NCBI GenBank assembly: GCA_046328115.1 | Contig: JAXLXE010000001.1 | Coordinates: forward strand, 1,364,001 to 1,428,000 | From: JAXLXE01 sp046328115 | Lineage (GTDB): Bacteria; Chloroflexota; UBA6077; JACCZL01 | Direction of reading: 5' to 3' | DNA length: 64,000 nt | Shown here: one piece after another, positions 15,663-24,364 of the stretch | Position numbering within the stretch: the first letter of the stretch is position 1 | Layout of the letters: each line of letters starts with the position of its first letter | The notes under the pieces: model-generated | The model's database searches: none | Seen by the model: the letters and a program-made list of their open reading frames with translations, nothing else | What the model was told of the DNA's origin: nothing | Translations under genes and position numbers: made by a program

Positions 15663-18638
15663 TCACCGTCCTGGCGGCTGCGGAGGGATGGGCTGCGCCG
15701 GGACAACCGCGGTCGCGACCGGCCTCGCGGCCGGCAGCGGCCTGAGCCCGGACGGCGACGCGGATTGCCCCGAGACCGTGAGTCTGAGCGTGCCCCCGCT
15801 TGAAACTGCGCTACCCACCTGGATCAGGTAGGTCTGGCCCGCGATCGCATTGAACGTGAGCGAGCTAGACGTGCTGGAACGCAGAGAGAGCACGTCGTTG
15901 TTGCAAGCCACCGCCTGGAGCGCACTCAGGTACGGCCCGATGTAGACCACCACGGCGCTATCGAAGGTGCTCCCCTCGGTGTCAATGGTGATCGGGCCCG
16001 CCGCGGACGCCGTGTACCGATACCAGACGGTCTTGCCGAGGTTGATCGACGGTAAGCCGCACAGCGAGCCGAGGCCCAAGGGCTCGTTCGCATCGACGGT
16101 CGCGGAGGTCGTGTCCACCGACACGTGCACAGGCAGCGAGGTCAGAACGGAAGCCTGCGAGAAACTGTCATTTGGCAGAGCGGCATTCAGCAGCCCGAAG
16201 TTAGCCGTGACCGACCTGACGGAATCAACGGTCACGACGCACGAGCCGGCGCCAACACAGGCCCCGGTCCAGCCCAGGAACGCCGAGCCCGCGTTGGCCG
16301 TGGCACCGAGGGTCAGGGTGGTTGTGGAGCCAAACGCCTCGAAGCAGTCACTGCCGCAGGCGATCCCTGTCCCAGCCACGCTGCCAGACCCGGCCCCGAT
16401 CCGTGAAACGGTGAGCGACCTGGGGACGGGCGTTGCGGTTGATGTTGGAACGTGCGTCGAGGTCGCCGTAGGCACGCGGGTACTCGTCGCGGTGGGGGCG
16501 GCCGTCCGAGTTGCCGTGCTGGTCGCAGTGGGCGTCAGAGTCGGGCGGGGTGTACTCGTCGGGGCTGGGGTGCTGGTCACAGTCGGTGTCGGCGTCTCCG
16601 TCGGCGCCGGCGCGCTGGTCGCGGCCGGCGTCGGCGTCTCCGTCGGCACCGGAGTGCTGGTCGCGGCCGGTGTCGGCGTCTTCGTCGGCACGGACGTGTT
16701 CGTCGCGTTCGGCGCCGGCGCGCTGGTCGCGGCCGGCGTCGGCGTCTCCGTCGGCAACGGAGTGCTGGTCGCGGACGGTGTCGGCGTCTCCGTCGGCACG
16801 GACGTGTTCGTCGCGTTCGGCGTCGGCGTCTCCACGGGTACCGGTGTGCTGGTCGCGGACGGTGTCGGCGTCTCCGTCGGCACCGGTGTGTCAGTCGGCA
16901 CCGGGCTGCTTGTCGAGGTGGGTGTCGGCGTGTCCTTCGGTGCTGGGGTACTCGTCACCGTTGGTGACGGAGTGTCAGTCGGCGCCGGTGTATCCGTCGC
17001 GGTCGGCGTGGGCGTATCCGTTGGCACCGGCGTACTCATCACCGTCGGCGTCTCCGCCGGCGTGCTGGTCGCGGTCGGCGTCGGAGTCTCGGCCGGCACG
17101 GGCGCGCTGGTCGGCGTCGGCGTGTCGGTAGGCACGGGCGTGCTGGTCGCCGTCGGCGTGTCCGTCGGCACGGGCGTGCTGGTCGCGGTCGGCGTCGGCG
17201 TCTCTGTCGGCACCGGTGTATCCGTCGCGATCGGCGTCGGCGTCTCCGTCAGCACCGGCGCGCTGGTCGCAGTCGGCGTCGGCGTCTCCGTCGGGGCCGG
17301 TGTGCTGGTCGCGGTCGGCGTGCTGGTCACAGAACCGACGCAGCCGTTGATCAGCACCGAGCCCGATGGTAAGGACGCGCTCACGGTTACCAGGTCCGGC
17401 GATCCATCTCCGTTCACGTCACCGGACACGATCCGGTGCGGCGACGCCACCCCGGCGCTGACACTGGTCGCCCCACTGAGGGCCCCGGCACCAAGGCCGC
17501 GGAAAATACTCACGGTCCCAGCGCCCCCATTCGAAGTTGCCAGATCCGCGAGACCATCGCCGTTTACATCGATCGCGACGATGCCGGACGAACCCGGTTC
17601 CGCGGGATAGTTCGCCCCCTGGCTGAACCCACCTGACCCGCTGTTCATGACGATCTGGACATCGCCGGCGATGTTGGACACGGCAAGGTCAGGCCATTGG
17701 TCCCCGTTGACGTCGATCACGGCCAGGTCGTATGGGCTACCGTTGACACTCACTGATCTCGGGTGAGCCAGTATGCCGCCCTCTCCACCGAAGTACACCG
17801 TCACGCTGCCACTGTCACTTGCGACGGCCACATCTGGCATCAAATCTCGATTGAAGTCCGCGACGGCAACGGCGCGCGTGCCGCCGCCGGCGGGAAGCGA
17901 TTGCCATGGCATTAGCTCGCCAGATCCGTCGCCCAGAAAAGTCGTAAAGCCCCCTGACCGGTCGGACATCACGACGTCAAGATGCCCATCGCCATCCAGG
18001 TCGGTCACGGCCAGGCCGTAGTGCTGACCGATCGGGCCAAACGGGCCATGCACTGCCGTGACTCCACCAGAACCGTCGCCGAGCAGCACGATCAACCTGC
18101 CCGCGGAGCTGGCGACCACAAAGTCCGGATGAGAATCCTCATTCACGTCGCCCAACGCGACGGCGGAGGCACCGGCGATAGCCGTGAAAAGCGTCGCCGG
18201 ACCGAATCCGCCGATCCCATCGCCGAGCAGGATCGAAATCGTTCCGGCCGATGCGCTCGCCGTCACCGCGTCGACTCGGCCGTCTTGATTTGCGTCGCCG
18301 AGCGCAACGAAGTCCGCGGTGTGAATCAGCGGAAACGGTTGGCCCACCCCAAAAACGGGCGACGGGCACTCGACCGCTGACGCAGGGCGCCGAATCCACG
18401 GCCCGGCGCCCGCCACCCATGACCGCCCTTCGGTCGCCGGGGGCGACTGCGCGGCGATCACCGGCGTTGATCCGTTGCTGAACGCACGAGCCCACCCCAA
18501 CTCGACACGAGCAGCGCCGGATGGCATGGTCACCGCGGCGAGTGCCACCCCGATAACGATGCGAAACCTCACGGCCCGCCAACCGTGGGCGAGCGCACGC
18601 CACCACCCCAGGTGCGCGAAGTCGTCCACGCATCGCAA
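15663..18638 (-). CDS. Secreted FG-GAP beta-propeller protein on a Pro/Thr stalk
   Basis: About 990 residues. An N-terminal signal peptide is visible (FRIVIGVALAAVTM, cleavage near SGAA). Seven FG-GAP/VCBS repeats with Ca-binding DxNxDGxxD loops follow, for example GDANQDGRVDAV and DVNGDGSPDLV, enough for one closed seven-bladed propeller. Next comes a stalk of some 290 residues made of TPTPTATSTPVP-like units. After it lies an InlB B-repeat-like domain with LGWTGACVGAG and VTANF, then a pre-peptidase-like beta domain (NLGKTVWYRYTASAAGPITID, quoted in part) at the C-terminus. It is likely an extracellular adhesion or binding protein. AAAGGGGGG eight bases before TTG 18638 supports that start; GTG/ATG at 18665 and GTG 18572 are alternatives. 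Transcribed alone from a near-consensus promoter. Confidence 0.85.
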   Translation of the reverse strand: MRCVDDFAHLGWWRALAHGWRAVRFRIVIGVALAAVTMPSGAARVELGWARAFSNGSTPVIAAQSPPATEGRSWVAGAGPWIRRPASAVECPSPVFGVGQPFPLIHTADFVALGDANQDGRVDAVTASASAGTISILLGDGIGGFGPATLFTAIAGASAVALGDVNEDSHPDFVVASSAGRLIVLLGDGSGGVTAVHGPFGPIGQHYGLAVTDLDGDGHLDVVMSDRSGGFTTFLGDGSGELMPWQSLPAGGGTRAVAVADFNRDLMPDVAVASDSGSVTVYFGGEGGILAHPRSVSVNGSPYDLAVIDVNGDQWPDLAVSNIAGDVQIVMNSGSGGFSQGANYPAEPGSSGIVAIDVNGDGLADLATSNGGAGTVSIFRGLGAGALSGATSVSAGVASPHRIVSGDVNGDGSPDLVTVSASLPSGSVLINGCVGSVTSTPTATSTPAPTETPTPTATSAPVLTETPTPIATDTPVPTETPTPTATSTPVPTDTPTATSTPVPTDTPTPTSAPVPAETPTPTATSTPAETPTVMSTPVPTDTPTPTATDTPAPTDTPSPTVTSTPAPKDTPTPTSTSSPVPTDTPVPTETPTPSATSTPVPVETPTPNATNTSVPTETPTPSATSTPLPTETPTPAATSAPAPNATNTSVPTKTPTPAATSTPVPTETPTPAATSAPAPTETPTPTVTSTPAPTSTPRPTLTPTATSTATRTAAPTATSTRVPTATSTHVPTSTATPVPRSLTVSRIGAGSGSVAGTGIACGSDCFEAFGSTTTLTLGATANAGSAFLGWTGACVGAGSCVVTVDSVRSVTANFGLLNAALPNDSFSQASVLTSLPVHVSVDTTSATVDANEPLGLGSLCGLPSINLGKTVWYRYTASAAGPITIDTEGSTFDSAVVVYIGPYLSALQAVACNNDVLSLRSSTSSSLTFNAIAGQTYLIQVGSAVSSGGTLRLTVSGQSASPSGLRPLPAARPVATAVVPAQPIPPQPPGR
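16420..17335. repeat. Degenerate tandem repeat encoding a Pro/Thr stalk
   Basis: Roughly 0.9 kb of imperfect units with a main period near 42 bases (14 residues) and shorter 12-residue variants, all reading T/P/E/D/A/S/V-rich sequence on the minus strand. Such tracts expand and contract and code for rigid, possibly glycosylated linkers. The opposite strand is also open for about 550 codons because the repeat lacks stops in several frames; that is a side effect. Confidence 0.85.
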
Positions 18639-18713
18639 TTGAGCATCCCCCCTTTGCCACATCACGCGAGCTTGCGCCAGATCGCTAGATCGTCACAAGT
18701 TTACGAACGCTGG

Positions 18714-18741
18714 AGTATAGGCCGGCTCCGTCGGATGTCAA
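18714..18741 (-). promoter_or_regulatory. Near-consensus sigma70 promoter of the FG-GAP gene
   Basis: Perfect TTGACA, a 16-base spacer and TATACT on the minus strand, starting transcription near 18707. This is the strongest promoter-like sequence in the window. It lies 76 bases before TTG 18638. Confidence 0.75.
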
Positions 18742-18751
18742 GGTAGTCGGA

Positions 18752-20098
18752 TCAGCGGGGCAGCAACCGGTGCTCCAACTCGCGAAGCGACCGCTGGAGA
18801 TCCTGGCCTCGCTCCTGGAACTCGTAACTCACCTCCACTATCGACTTGCCGACGTCAAAAAGCCGGGCCAGGTTTGCCGGCGTGGCGTCAAGGACCACGT
18901 CCACGGGGGTAGCGCGGATGGTCGCCGCGAGATCGACAATCTGGTCGTGGCTGTAGCCGAGCGCCGGGATCTCATTTGCGAGGTGGGGGAACGCCTGGAA
19001 TGCCCCAGCGATCGCGCCGACCGCGTACGGTCGTGGGTCCACGATCTCGGCCGCACCGAAGCGTCGCGCCGCCAGCGTACCCGCACCCGTGGCCATTCCG
19101 CCGTGGGTCAGCGTTGGGCCGTCGCCGACCACGACCACGCGCTTACCTGTCACGAGGTCCGGCCGGTCCACCGCCACCACGAGCTCGCCAAGCGCGATCG
19201 GCGCGCCTGGCCGCAGCCGCTCCGCGCTGGCGCGCAGCCGTTCCACGGCGGCGGGATCGGCGCTGTCCACCTTACTGATGACCAGCACGTCCGCCATCCG
19301 CGCGTTCGCCTCACCCGGCCAGTACGCAGTCTCCTGACCGGGACGCCGCGCGTCAAGCAGCACGATGTGGAGGTCCGGACGGATGAACGGGAGGTCGTTG
19401 TTGCCGCCGTCCCACACGATCACGTCAGCCTCCGCCTCGGCTCGCTCCAGAATCCGCTGGTAGTCCACACCCGCGAACACCACGGCGTCCTCGCGCAGGT
19501 AGGGCTCGTACTCTTCGCGCTCCTCAACGGTGACCTGGGCGGCGTCCAGATCCACGGCACCGGCGAACCGCTGCACCGCCTGGCGCTCCAGATCGCCGTA
19601 GGGCATCGGGTGGCGGATGGCCACCACCCGGTGTCCCCGCGCGCGAAACCACCGTACTAGCCAGCGCGCCAGCGCGCTCTTTCCCACGCCCGTCCGCACC
19701 GCGCCGACGCTCACCACCGGACGGCTCGCGCGCAGCATGGTGGCGTTGGGGCCCAGCAGCCCGAAGCTCGCGCCGGCGGCGACGACTCGCGCCGCTTTGT
19801 GCATCACGTCCTCGTGGGCCAGGTCGCTGTACGCCAGATACACCCAGTCCACGGCCTGTTCTCGAATCAGCCGATCGAGCTGTTCCTCGGGATAGATGGG
19901 TATGCCATCCCCGTACAGTGGCCCGGCGAGGCCTGGCGGATAGCGGCGACCAGCGATGTTGGGGATCTGCGCGGCGGTAAATGCCACCACTCGCGTCTCG
20001 GGATCCTCGCGAAACACGAGGTTGAAGTTGTGGAAGTCACGACCGGCGGCTCCCATGATGATCACGCGACGGGCCCCCACCCTCTCCTCAACGCTCAT
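18752..20098 (-). CDS. Cyclic 2,3-diphosphoglycerate synthase-like GTPase
   Basis: 448 residues from ATG 20098. The N-terminus RRVIIMGAAGRDFHNFN and IPNIAGRRYPP are hallmarks of the cDPG-synthetase-like family. A P-loop, GAVRTGVGKSALARW, lies near residue 130, followed by DVIVWDGGNNDLPF and the base-recognition-like VISKVDSADP. The family includes archaeal enzymes that make cyclic 2,3-diphosphoglycerate, a thermoprotective solute, but bacterial members are mostly untested and may have another ATP/GTP-dependent role. The ATG follows the methyltransferase stop by a single base with GGAG upstream, so the two are translationally coupled. The frame remains open to 20287, but that N-terminus is shadow sequence of the neighbouring gene. 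Confidence 0.82.
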   Translation of the reverse strand: MSVEERVGARRVIIMGAAGRDFHNFNLVFREDPETRVVAFTAAQIPNIAGRRYPPGLAGPLYGDGIPIYPEEQLDRLIREQAVDWVYLAYSDLAHEDVMHKAARVVAAGASFGLLGPNATMLRASRPVVSVGAVRTGVGKSALARWLVRWFRARGHRVVAIRHPMPYGDLERQAVQRFAGAVDLDAAQVTVEEREEYEPYLREDAVVFAGVDYQRILERAEAEADVIVWDGGNNDLPFIRPDLHIVLLDARRPGQETAYWPGEANARMADVLVISKVDSADPAAVERLRASAERLRPGAPIALGELVVAVDRPDLVTGKRVVVVGDGPTLTHGGMATGAGTLAARRFGAAEIVDPRPYAVGAIAGAFQAFPHLANEIPALGYSHDQIVDLAATIRATPVDVVLDATPANLARLFDVGKSIVEVSYEFQERGQDLQRSLRELEHRLLPR

Positions 20099-20099
20099 C

Positions 20100-20837
20100 T
20101 CATCGCTCCCGTCTGAAGCGTGCCACCATGACGCGACCGAGCGCTCGTCCGGCGAGTCGCCCGGCCAAGCGATCCAGTCGCGCGATCCCGGGAATGCGTG
20201 TGGCCGCTCCGACCGGTGGGTAGGCGCTGAAGTAGCTGGCCGCCTCCAGCCGTAGGCCGACCTGGCCGAACACAACCGCCACCCCACGCGGGCCGAAGTG
20301 GTATTGCTCGCTGCCCGGGTCTCGGTATCTCCGCCACCATCTCAGCGTGCCGCCGGGATCGCCAAGCCAGTGGTAGAGACTGGGATTAGGAAAGTCCACC
20401 ACCGCCAACCCGCCTGGCCTCAGGACGCGCGCCACCTCACCCGGCACTCCCACGTACGAGGCTACGCTGGCGTAGCCAAAGCTCACGATTGCGTCCACAC
20501 TTTCATCCGGCAGCGGGAGCTCGTACGCGCTGGCCTGGAACCGCGGCGTGGATCCGCGCCTGCCGCACTCACGCAAAGCTAAGCCAGAGAGGTCCGTCGC
20601 AATCAGGCGGATGTCGCGGCTCAGCGCGAGCCGGGCGGTGATGTCGCCGTCACCGCAGCCCAGGTCCAACACAAGCGGAGGCTCGCGCGACCCGAGCGGC
20701 AGGTGCGCCAGGTGCTCGAACGACTCCTCGGCGCAGCGTTCGACCGTGAGCGCCCGCGCCCGTCCGAGATTCGGCGACCGCCAGAACTCGTCCCACCAGT
20801 CCTGGCCCTTTCGGCCCGACGTGGGACGGGGTGTCAC
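20100..20837 (-). CDS. Class I SAM-dependent methyltransferase
   Basis: 245 residues with the SAM-binding loop VLDLGCGDGDITARL around residue 55, an acidic ATDLS at the end of strand 2 and the YELPLPDESVDAIVSFG segment typical of Methyltransf_11 proteins. VARVLRPGGLAVVDFPNP completes the fold. The C-terminal third is Arg-rich and without a recognised acceptor domain, so the substrate (lipid, quinone or small molecule) is unknown. GTG 20837 follows the dtd stop by one base, and the next gene starts one base after this stop. The three genes dtd, methyltransferase and cDPG-synthase-like are one transcript. Confidence 0.85.
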   Translation of the reverse strand: MTPRPTSGRKGQDWWDEFWRSPNLGRARALTVERCAEESFEHLAHLPLGSREPPLVLDLGCGDGDITARLALSRDIRLIATDLSGLALRECGRRGSTPRFQASAYELPLPDESVDAIVSFGYASVASYVGVPGEVARVLRPGGLAVVDFPNPSLYHWLGDPGGTLRWWRRYRDPGSEQYHFGPRGVAVVFGQVGLRLEAASYFSAYPPVGAATRIPGIARLDRLAGRLAGRALGRVMVARFRRER

Positions 20838-20838
20838 G

Positions 20839-21285
20839 CTAGGTCCAACCGTCCGTGGACATGACGATGGTCACCGGACCGTGGTTGACGAGCTCCACGT
20901 CCATCATCGCGCCGAACTGGCCCGTGGCCACCCGGAAGCCGCGCTCGCGAAATCGGTTCGCTACGTGCTCCACCAACGGCTGAGCGATGGCTGGCGGCGC
21001 GGCGCGGGCAAAGCCGGGGCGCCGCCCTTTGAGGTCCGCGTACAGCGTGAACTGGCTAATCACGAGGATCTCGCCGCCCACCTGGTCCGCGGCCAGGTTC
21101 ATCCGACCGTTCTCGTCCTCAAAGGCGCGTAGCGTGGCCATCTTCTCGACCAGCCCGTCCGCGATAGCGGTGTCGTCTCCCGGGCCAACACCGAGCAGAA
21201 TGGCCCAGCCGTGCCCAATGGCGCCCACTTCGGCACCGTCCACCGTCACACGAGCCCGTAAGACCCGCTGCATCACCGCGCGCAT
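20839..21285 (-). CDS. dtd: D-aminoacyl-tRNA deacylase
   Basis: 148 residues, standard for Dtd. It starts MRAVMQRVLRARVTVDG and contains both family signatures: SQFTLYAD near residue 79, and NHGPVT near residue 133, the Gly-cis-Pro motif that rejects L-amino acids. The enzyme removes D-amino acids wrongly attached to tRNAs, and also glycine from tRNA-Ala, acting as a cytosolic dimer. First gene of a tightly packed three-gene unit. Confidence 0.95.
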   Translation of the reverse strand: MRAVMQRVLRARVTVDGAEVGAIGHGWAILLGVGPGDDTAIADGLVEKMATLRAFEDENGRMNLAADQVGGEILVISQFTLYADLKGRRPGFARAAPPAIAQPLVEHVANRFRERGFRVATGQFGAMMDVELVNHGPVTIVMSTDGWT

Positions 21286-21327
21286 CGCGGGCCTACTGTA
21301 ACAGCCTCCGAAGAGACGGCGCGTGCT

Positions 21328-21705
21328 CTAGCTGGTGCTGGCTGCCGCGGGCGTTGTGCTGCTCGATGAGCTGGATGAGCTTGAAGCATCGCTGGACGAC
21401 GAGCTAGCCGAGCTAGAAGACGTGCTGTCGGATCCGCTCTTCGACTCGCTTGATGCCTCGCTCTTGGCTTCGCTCTTGGATTCCGAAGCTGGCTTCGCCG
21501 AGTCGGCGGTCGAGCCGGAGCCGTTCGAGCCCTTGTAGTCCGTGTTGTAGAAGCCACTGCCCTTGAAGTGGATGCCGGGTGCGTGGATTACCTTTCGAAG
21601 GCTTCCGCCGCACTTCTCGCACGTCTCCAGTGGCGCATCCGAAAAACTCTGGCGCAACTCGATGATCCCGGAGCACGCCTGGCACTCATACGTATAGATT
21701 GGCAA
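21328..21705 (-). CDS. FmdB-family zinc ribbon protein with a Ser-rich tail
   Basis: 125 residues from TTG 21705. The N-terminus reads PIYTYECQAC, and the ribbon ends CEKCGG, giving a Cys4 zinc site, then FKGSGFYNTDYKG as in FmdB-type regulators. The last 65 residues are mostly Ser with Lys/Glu/Ala, low-complexity and probably disordered. The TTG start is firmly set by a perfect AAAGGAGG five bases upstream; the longer open frame to 21855 has no such site. Family function is unclear (a putative regulator in methylotrophs, ribosome-associated elsewhere). An extended -10 promoter lies at 21809-21817. Confidence 0.85.
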   Translation of the reverse strand: MPIYTYECQACSGIIELRQSFSDAPLETCEKCGGSLRKVIHAPGIHFKGSGFYNTDYKGSNGSGSTADSAKPASESKSEAKSEASSESKSGSDSTSSSSASSSSSDASSSSSSSSSTTPAAASTS

Positions 21706-21808
21706 CGCAGCCTCCTTTCCCCGGAGCCTCGCTCGGAACCGCGGGAGCCCACCGCCCCCACAGAAAAACGACCCGTGCCCCATTGAGCGCACGCGGCCGC
21801 CGGGCCCA

Positions 21809-21817
21809 GTATAGCAA
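21809..21817 (-). promoter_or_regulatory. Extended -10 promoter of the FmdB gene
   Basis: TGCTATACT on the minus strand, about 105 bases before TTG 21705. It is identical to the element before miaB. No -35 match was found. Confidence 0.45.
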
Positions 21818-21837
21818 ACACCCCGCGGACGGATGGG

Positions 21838-21864
21838 AAATTGGCCTGGCAGCACCGCCAGGCC
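21838..21864 (-). terminator. Probable intrinsic terminator after argC
   Basis: Minus-strand GGCCTGGC and GCCAGGCC form a perfect 8-bp stem around a six-base loop, 20 bases after the argC stop, followed by AATTT. The T tract is short, so termination may be partial. Confidence 0.6.
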
Positions 21865-21883
21865 AGCGGGCCTCTCAGTGGGT

Positions 21884-22945
21884 CTACGGGTAGATCGGGA
21901 TCCGCTCTAGCCCCATGGTCTCGGGCAGTCCACACATCAGATTGATGTTCTGGAGCGCCACGCCGGCCTGCCCCTTGAGCAAATTGTCGATGGAGCCGAT
22001 CGCCACCAGACGGTCGTTCACCTGGTCCACCACCACCGAGACGTCGCAAAGGTTGCTGCCGAGCACGGCCTTGGGCCCGGGGGTCACGCCTCGTGGCTGG
22101 ACCCTGACGAACGGCTCGTCCCGGTAGGCGTCCTCGTAGAGGGCCTGGGCCTCTTCGGCTGAGATGCTCCGCGTCAGGTTGGCGTAGCAGGTGGTGATGA
22201 TCCCGCGTGTCGTGGGCACCAGGTGCGGCACAAACGTCAGCTTCACAGGCTTCCCGCCCACCTGCTCTAACGTAGCCCTCGTCTCGTACGCGTGCTGGTG
22301 GCCCGCGATGCGGTACGGCGTCACGCTCTCGTTTCGGTCTGGAAAGTGAAACGTGGCCGAGGGCTTCTTGCCACCGCCGCTGATGCCGGTCTTGCCGTCC
22401 GCGATCAGCGAATACACGTCGACGATCCCCGCGCGAATGGCCGGGGCCAGCGCCAGGATCATCGCCACGGCAAAGCAGCCCGGATTCCCTACCACCCGCG
22501 CCTTCTGGACGCGCGCGCGGTTTACCTCGGGCACGCCGTACACGCACTCGTCCAGCAGCTCCGGCGCCAGGTGCGGCTTACCGGCGACGTTCGGATGGTC
22601 CCGGGCGTAGCCCTCGTACAGCGGCATGCCGGTGAACCGGAAGTCGCCGCTGTAGTCCAGGACTTTGATGCCGGATGCCACCAGGCGCGCCGCGTGGGAC
22701 ATACCCACACGGTCGGGCGTGGAGAAGACAACCACGTCAGCGTCCTGGCCCACGCGGTCATCCGTCGCGTCCTCAACCATCCGATCGCAGAATCCCCTCA
22801 GGTGGGGATAGAAGTCGCTGAGTGGCCTGCCGATGTCAGACTTCGCGAGGAGCGAGGTGATCTCGATCTCCGGATGGCGCAGCAGCATCTCGGTGATGCC
22901 CACGCCGCCATAGCCGGTTGCTCCCACGATCTGCGCGCGAACCAC
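21884..22945 (-). CDS. argC: N-acetyl-gamma-glutamyl-phosphate reductase
   Basis: 353 residues. The NADP-binding GATGYGGVGITEML starts at residue 8, the catalytic Cys157 is in VVGNPGCFAV, and AGHQHAYE supplies the active-site histidine. The enzyme reduces N-acetylglutamyl phosphate to the semialdehyde, the third step of arginine synthesis; the LysW-dependent LysY relative in lysine synthesis is the main alternative. GTG 22945 is preceded by GGGAGG six bases upstream. argF is also in the window but 22 kb away, so the arginine genes are not clustered. A TATACT box lies about 50 bases upstream and a hairpin terminator follows. Confidence 0.92.
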   Translation of the reverse strand: MVRAQIVGATGYGGVGITEMLLRHPEIEITSLLAKSDIGRPLSDFYPHLRGFCDRMVEDATDDRVGQDADVVVFSTPDRVGMSHAARLVASGIKVLDYSGDFRFTGMPLYEGYARDHPNVAGKPHLAPELLDECVYGVPEVNRARVQKARVVGNPGCFAVAMILALAPAIRAGIVDVYSLIADGKTGISGGGKKPSATFHFPDRNESVTPYRIAGHQHAYETRATLEQVGGKPVKLTFVPHLVPTTRGIITTCYANLTRSISAEEAQALYEDAYRDEPFVRVQPRGVTPGPKAVLGSNLCDVSVVVDQVNDRLVAIGSIDNLLKGQAGVALQNINLMCGLPETMGLERIPIYP

Positions 22946-22993
22946 TCAGTACCTCCCACGGGGTGCCTTCTCCAGGAGGGCGCCCCGGCTCGG

Positions 22994-22999
22994 AGTATA
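22994..22999 (-). promoter_or_regulatory. argC: -10 element TATACT of argC
   Basis: TATACT on the minus strand, 48 bases before the argC start codon. The -35 region is weak. Another instance of the hexamer that recurs before genes here. Confidence 0.45.
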
Positions 23000-23040
23000 C
23001 GGCAGCCAAGAACGGCGGCCAGAGGACTCAAGGCGAGCCG

Positions 23041-24321
23041 CTAGCGTGTTGCGGTCAACCGCTCCGCATAATGGGCTAGCAACGGGCCGAATACCACGCC
23101 GATCGGCACGATCAGTGCGAACACCGCGGTGGCCCAGATCGCCAGACGACGCGGCCGGTCCAGTCCAAGCCCGAGGCCCGCCGGGGTAGCGGCTGCTGAG
23201 GCTGGCCCAAGACGCTCGCCTACCAGCAGGAGCAGTCGCCACAGAGCGACCGCCTCCAGCACCATGAACGCGAGAACCACCACGGGCTGCCCCACGCCGT
23301 AGATGTCCACGCGCCACGTGTCGGTGGCAAAGAAGTACGCGCCCGCCACCGAGAACAGGAGGGTCAGACCTCCGTTCCAGAGGGCATGGCTCCCCACGGC
23401 CAATCCGTACAGTGCCAACAGGCGCTCCCACCGTCCGGGCTCAGTACCGCGCAACGCCCCGTACCAGCCCAGCGTCACCATCCCCGCGTTGAGCGGGTGG
23501 AGAACCCCGCCAATCCCCCGGAGCGTCGCCACCGCCCCCCAAGCGCTCGATCCGCTGGCCTGGTAGAGCATGTTCTCCATCACGGCAAACCCCACGCCAC
23601 AGGCCATCCCAACCACGAATGCCTCGGTGGACGAGCGGAGACGGCGCATCAGGATCAGCGCCCCGATCGGCTTGGTCATCTCCTCTACAAGGGGCGCCAC
23701 GACGGCGCTTCCGACCATGGCGACCACGAGGGCCGGTGAATAGAACAGGCGCTCCAGGCCGGGCGATGCCAGGACGTGCGCGACGATCTCTCGCAGCGGC
23801 ATCAGCGCCACGTAGCCGAGCAACCCCACCACTCCGCCGAGCAAGAGCGTGACGGTGGTCGACAGCAACGACCCCGTCAGCAGCCCGAACAACGCCCGGC
23901 GCCACGTCGTGGCACCGGGCAGACGGAGACAGGCAAACGCCAGCGCCGCGAGCGGGGGCAGCATGGCAGCAAGCCAGAAACCAGGCAAGGCCAGTACCGT
24001 CAGTGCTCCCAGCGTGGCGATCTGCCCGACGACGATTGCCGCAAACGCGACTCCCCCGATCACGAGCGGGTGGGGCAACCGCAGTGGCTGCGCCAGCCGC
24101 CCGCCGCGTGACAAGAGTACGCGCAAGCCTACGGGCACGCAGAACAGCAGCACGTACAGCAGCGCGCCGACCGCCGGCACCATGCCGGCCGAGCCGACGA
24201 AGAGCAACGCGAGCGCCCCGATGGTCCCCAACAAGCTCACGCCAATGACGCCAAGCACGAGAACCACGAGCAGGAACGATCGCAGCGTCGACGAGCGCCC
24301 TGACTGTCCAGCCGCGCTCAC
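23041..24321 (-). CDS. PrsW-family intramembrane metalloprotease
   Basis: 426 residues with about ten membrane helices. The four PrsW active-site segments are present in order: EEMTKPIGAL near residue 215, GVGFAVMENMLYQ near residue 243, LHPLNAGMVTLGWYG near residue 275 and SHALWNGG near residue 310. Glu and His residues in these segments bind zinc within the membrane. PrsW proteins cut membrane-anchored proteins such as anti-sigma factors; no anti-sigma gene is visible nearby. It is the last gene of an operon behind the 1518-residue membrane protein, 43 bases downstream, so that protein or its partners may be targets. GTG start. Confidence 0.85.
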   Translation of the reverse strand: MSAAGQSGRSSTLRSFLLVVLVLGVIGVSLLGTIGALALLFVGSAGMVPAVGALLYVLLFCVPVGLRVLLSRGGRLAQPLRLPHPLVIGGVAFAAIVVGQIATLGALTVLALPGFWLAAMLPPLAALAFACLRLPGATTWRRALFGLLTGSLLSTTVTLLLGGVVGLLGYVALMPLREIVAHVLASPGLERLFYSPALVVAMVGSAVVAPLVEEMTKPIGALILMRRLRSSTEAFVVGMACGVGFAVMENMLYQASGSSAWGAVATLRGIGGVLHPLNAGMVTLGWYGALRGTEPGRWERLLALYGLAVGSHALWNGGLTLLFSVAGAYFFATDTWRVDIYGVGQPVVVLAFMVLEAVALWRLLLLVGERLGPASAAATPAGLGLGLDRPRRLAIWATAVFALIVPIGVVFGPLLAHYAERLTATR

Positions 24322-24364
24322 GTCTCACATCCCGTCGCGCATTCCGTCGCGCACCCTGGTGAGC

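Noticed and set aside
16420..17335. Regular repeat that might be mistaken for a CRISPR array
   Set aside because: The units are contiguous, degenerate and coding, with no unique spacers and no cas genes nearby.
15967..17610. Plus-strand open frame of 547 codons rich in Val/Gly repeats
   Set aside because: It is the reverse strand of the Pro/Thr stalk repeat, which lacks stops in several frames. Signal peptide, FG-GAP and B-repeat domains support the minus strand.
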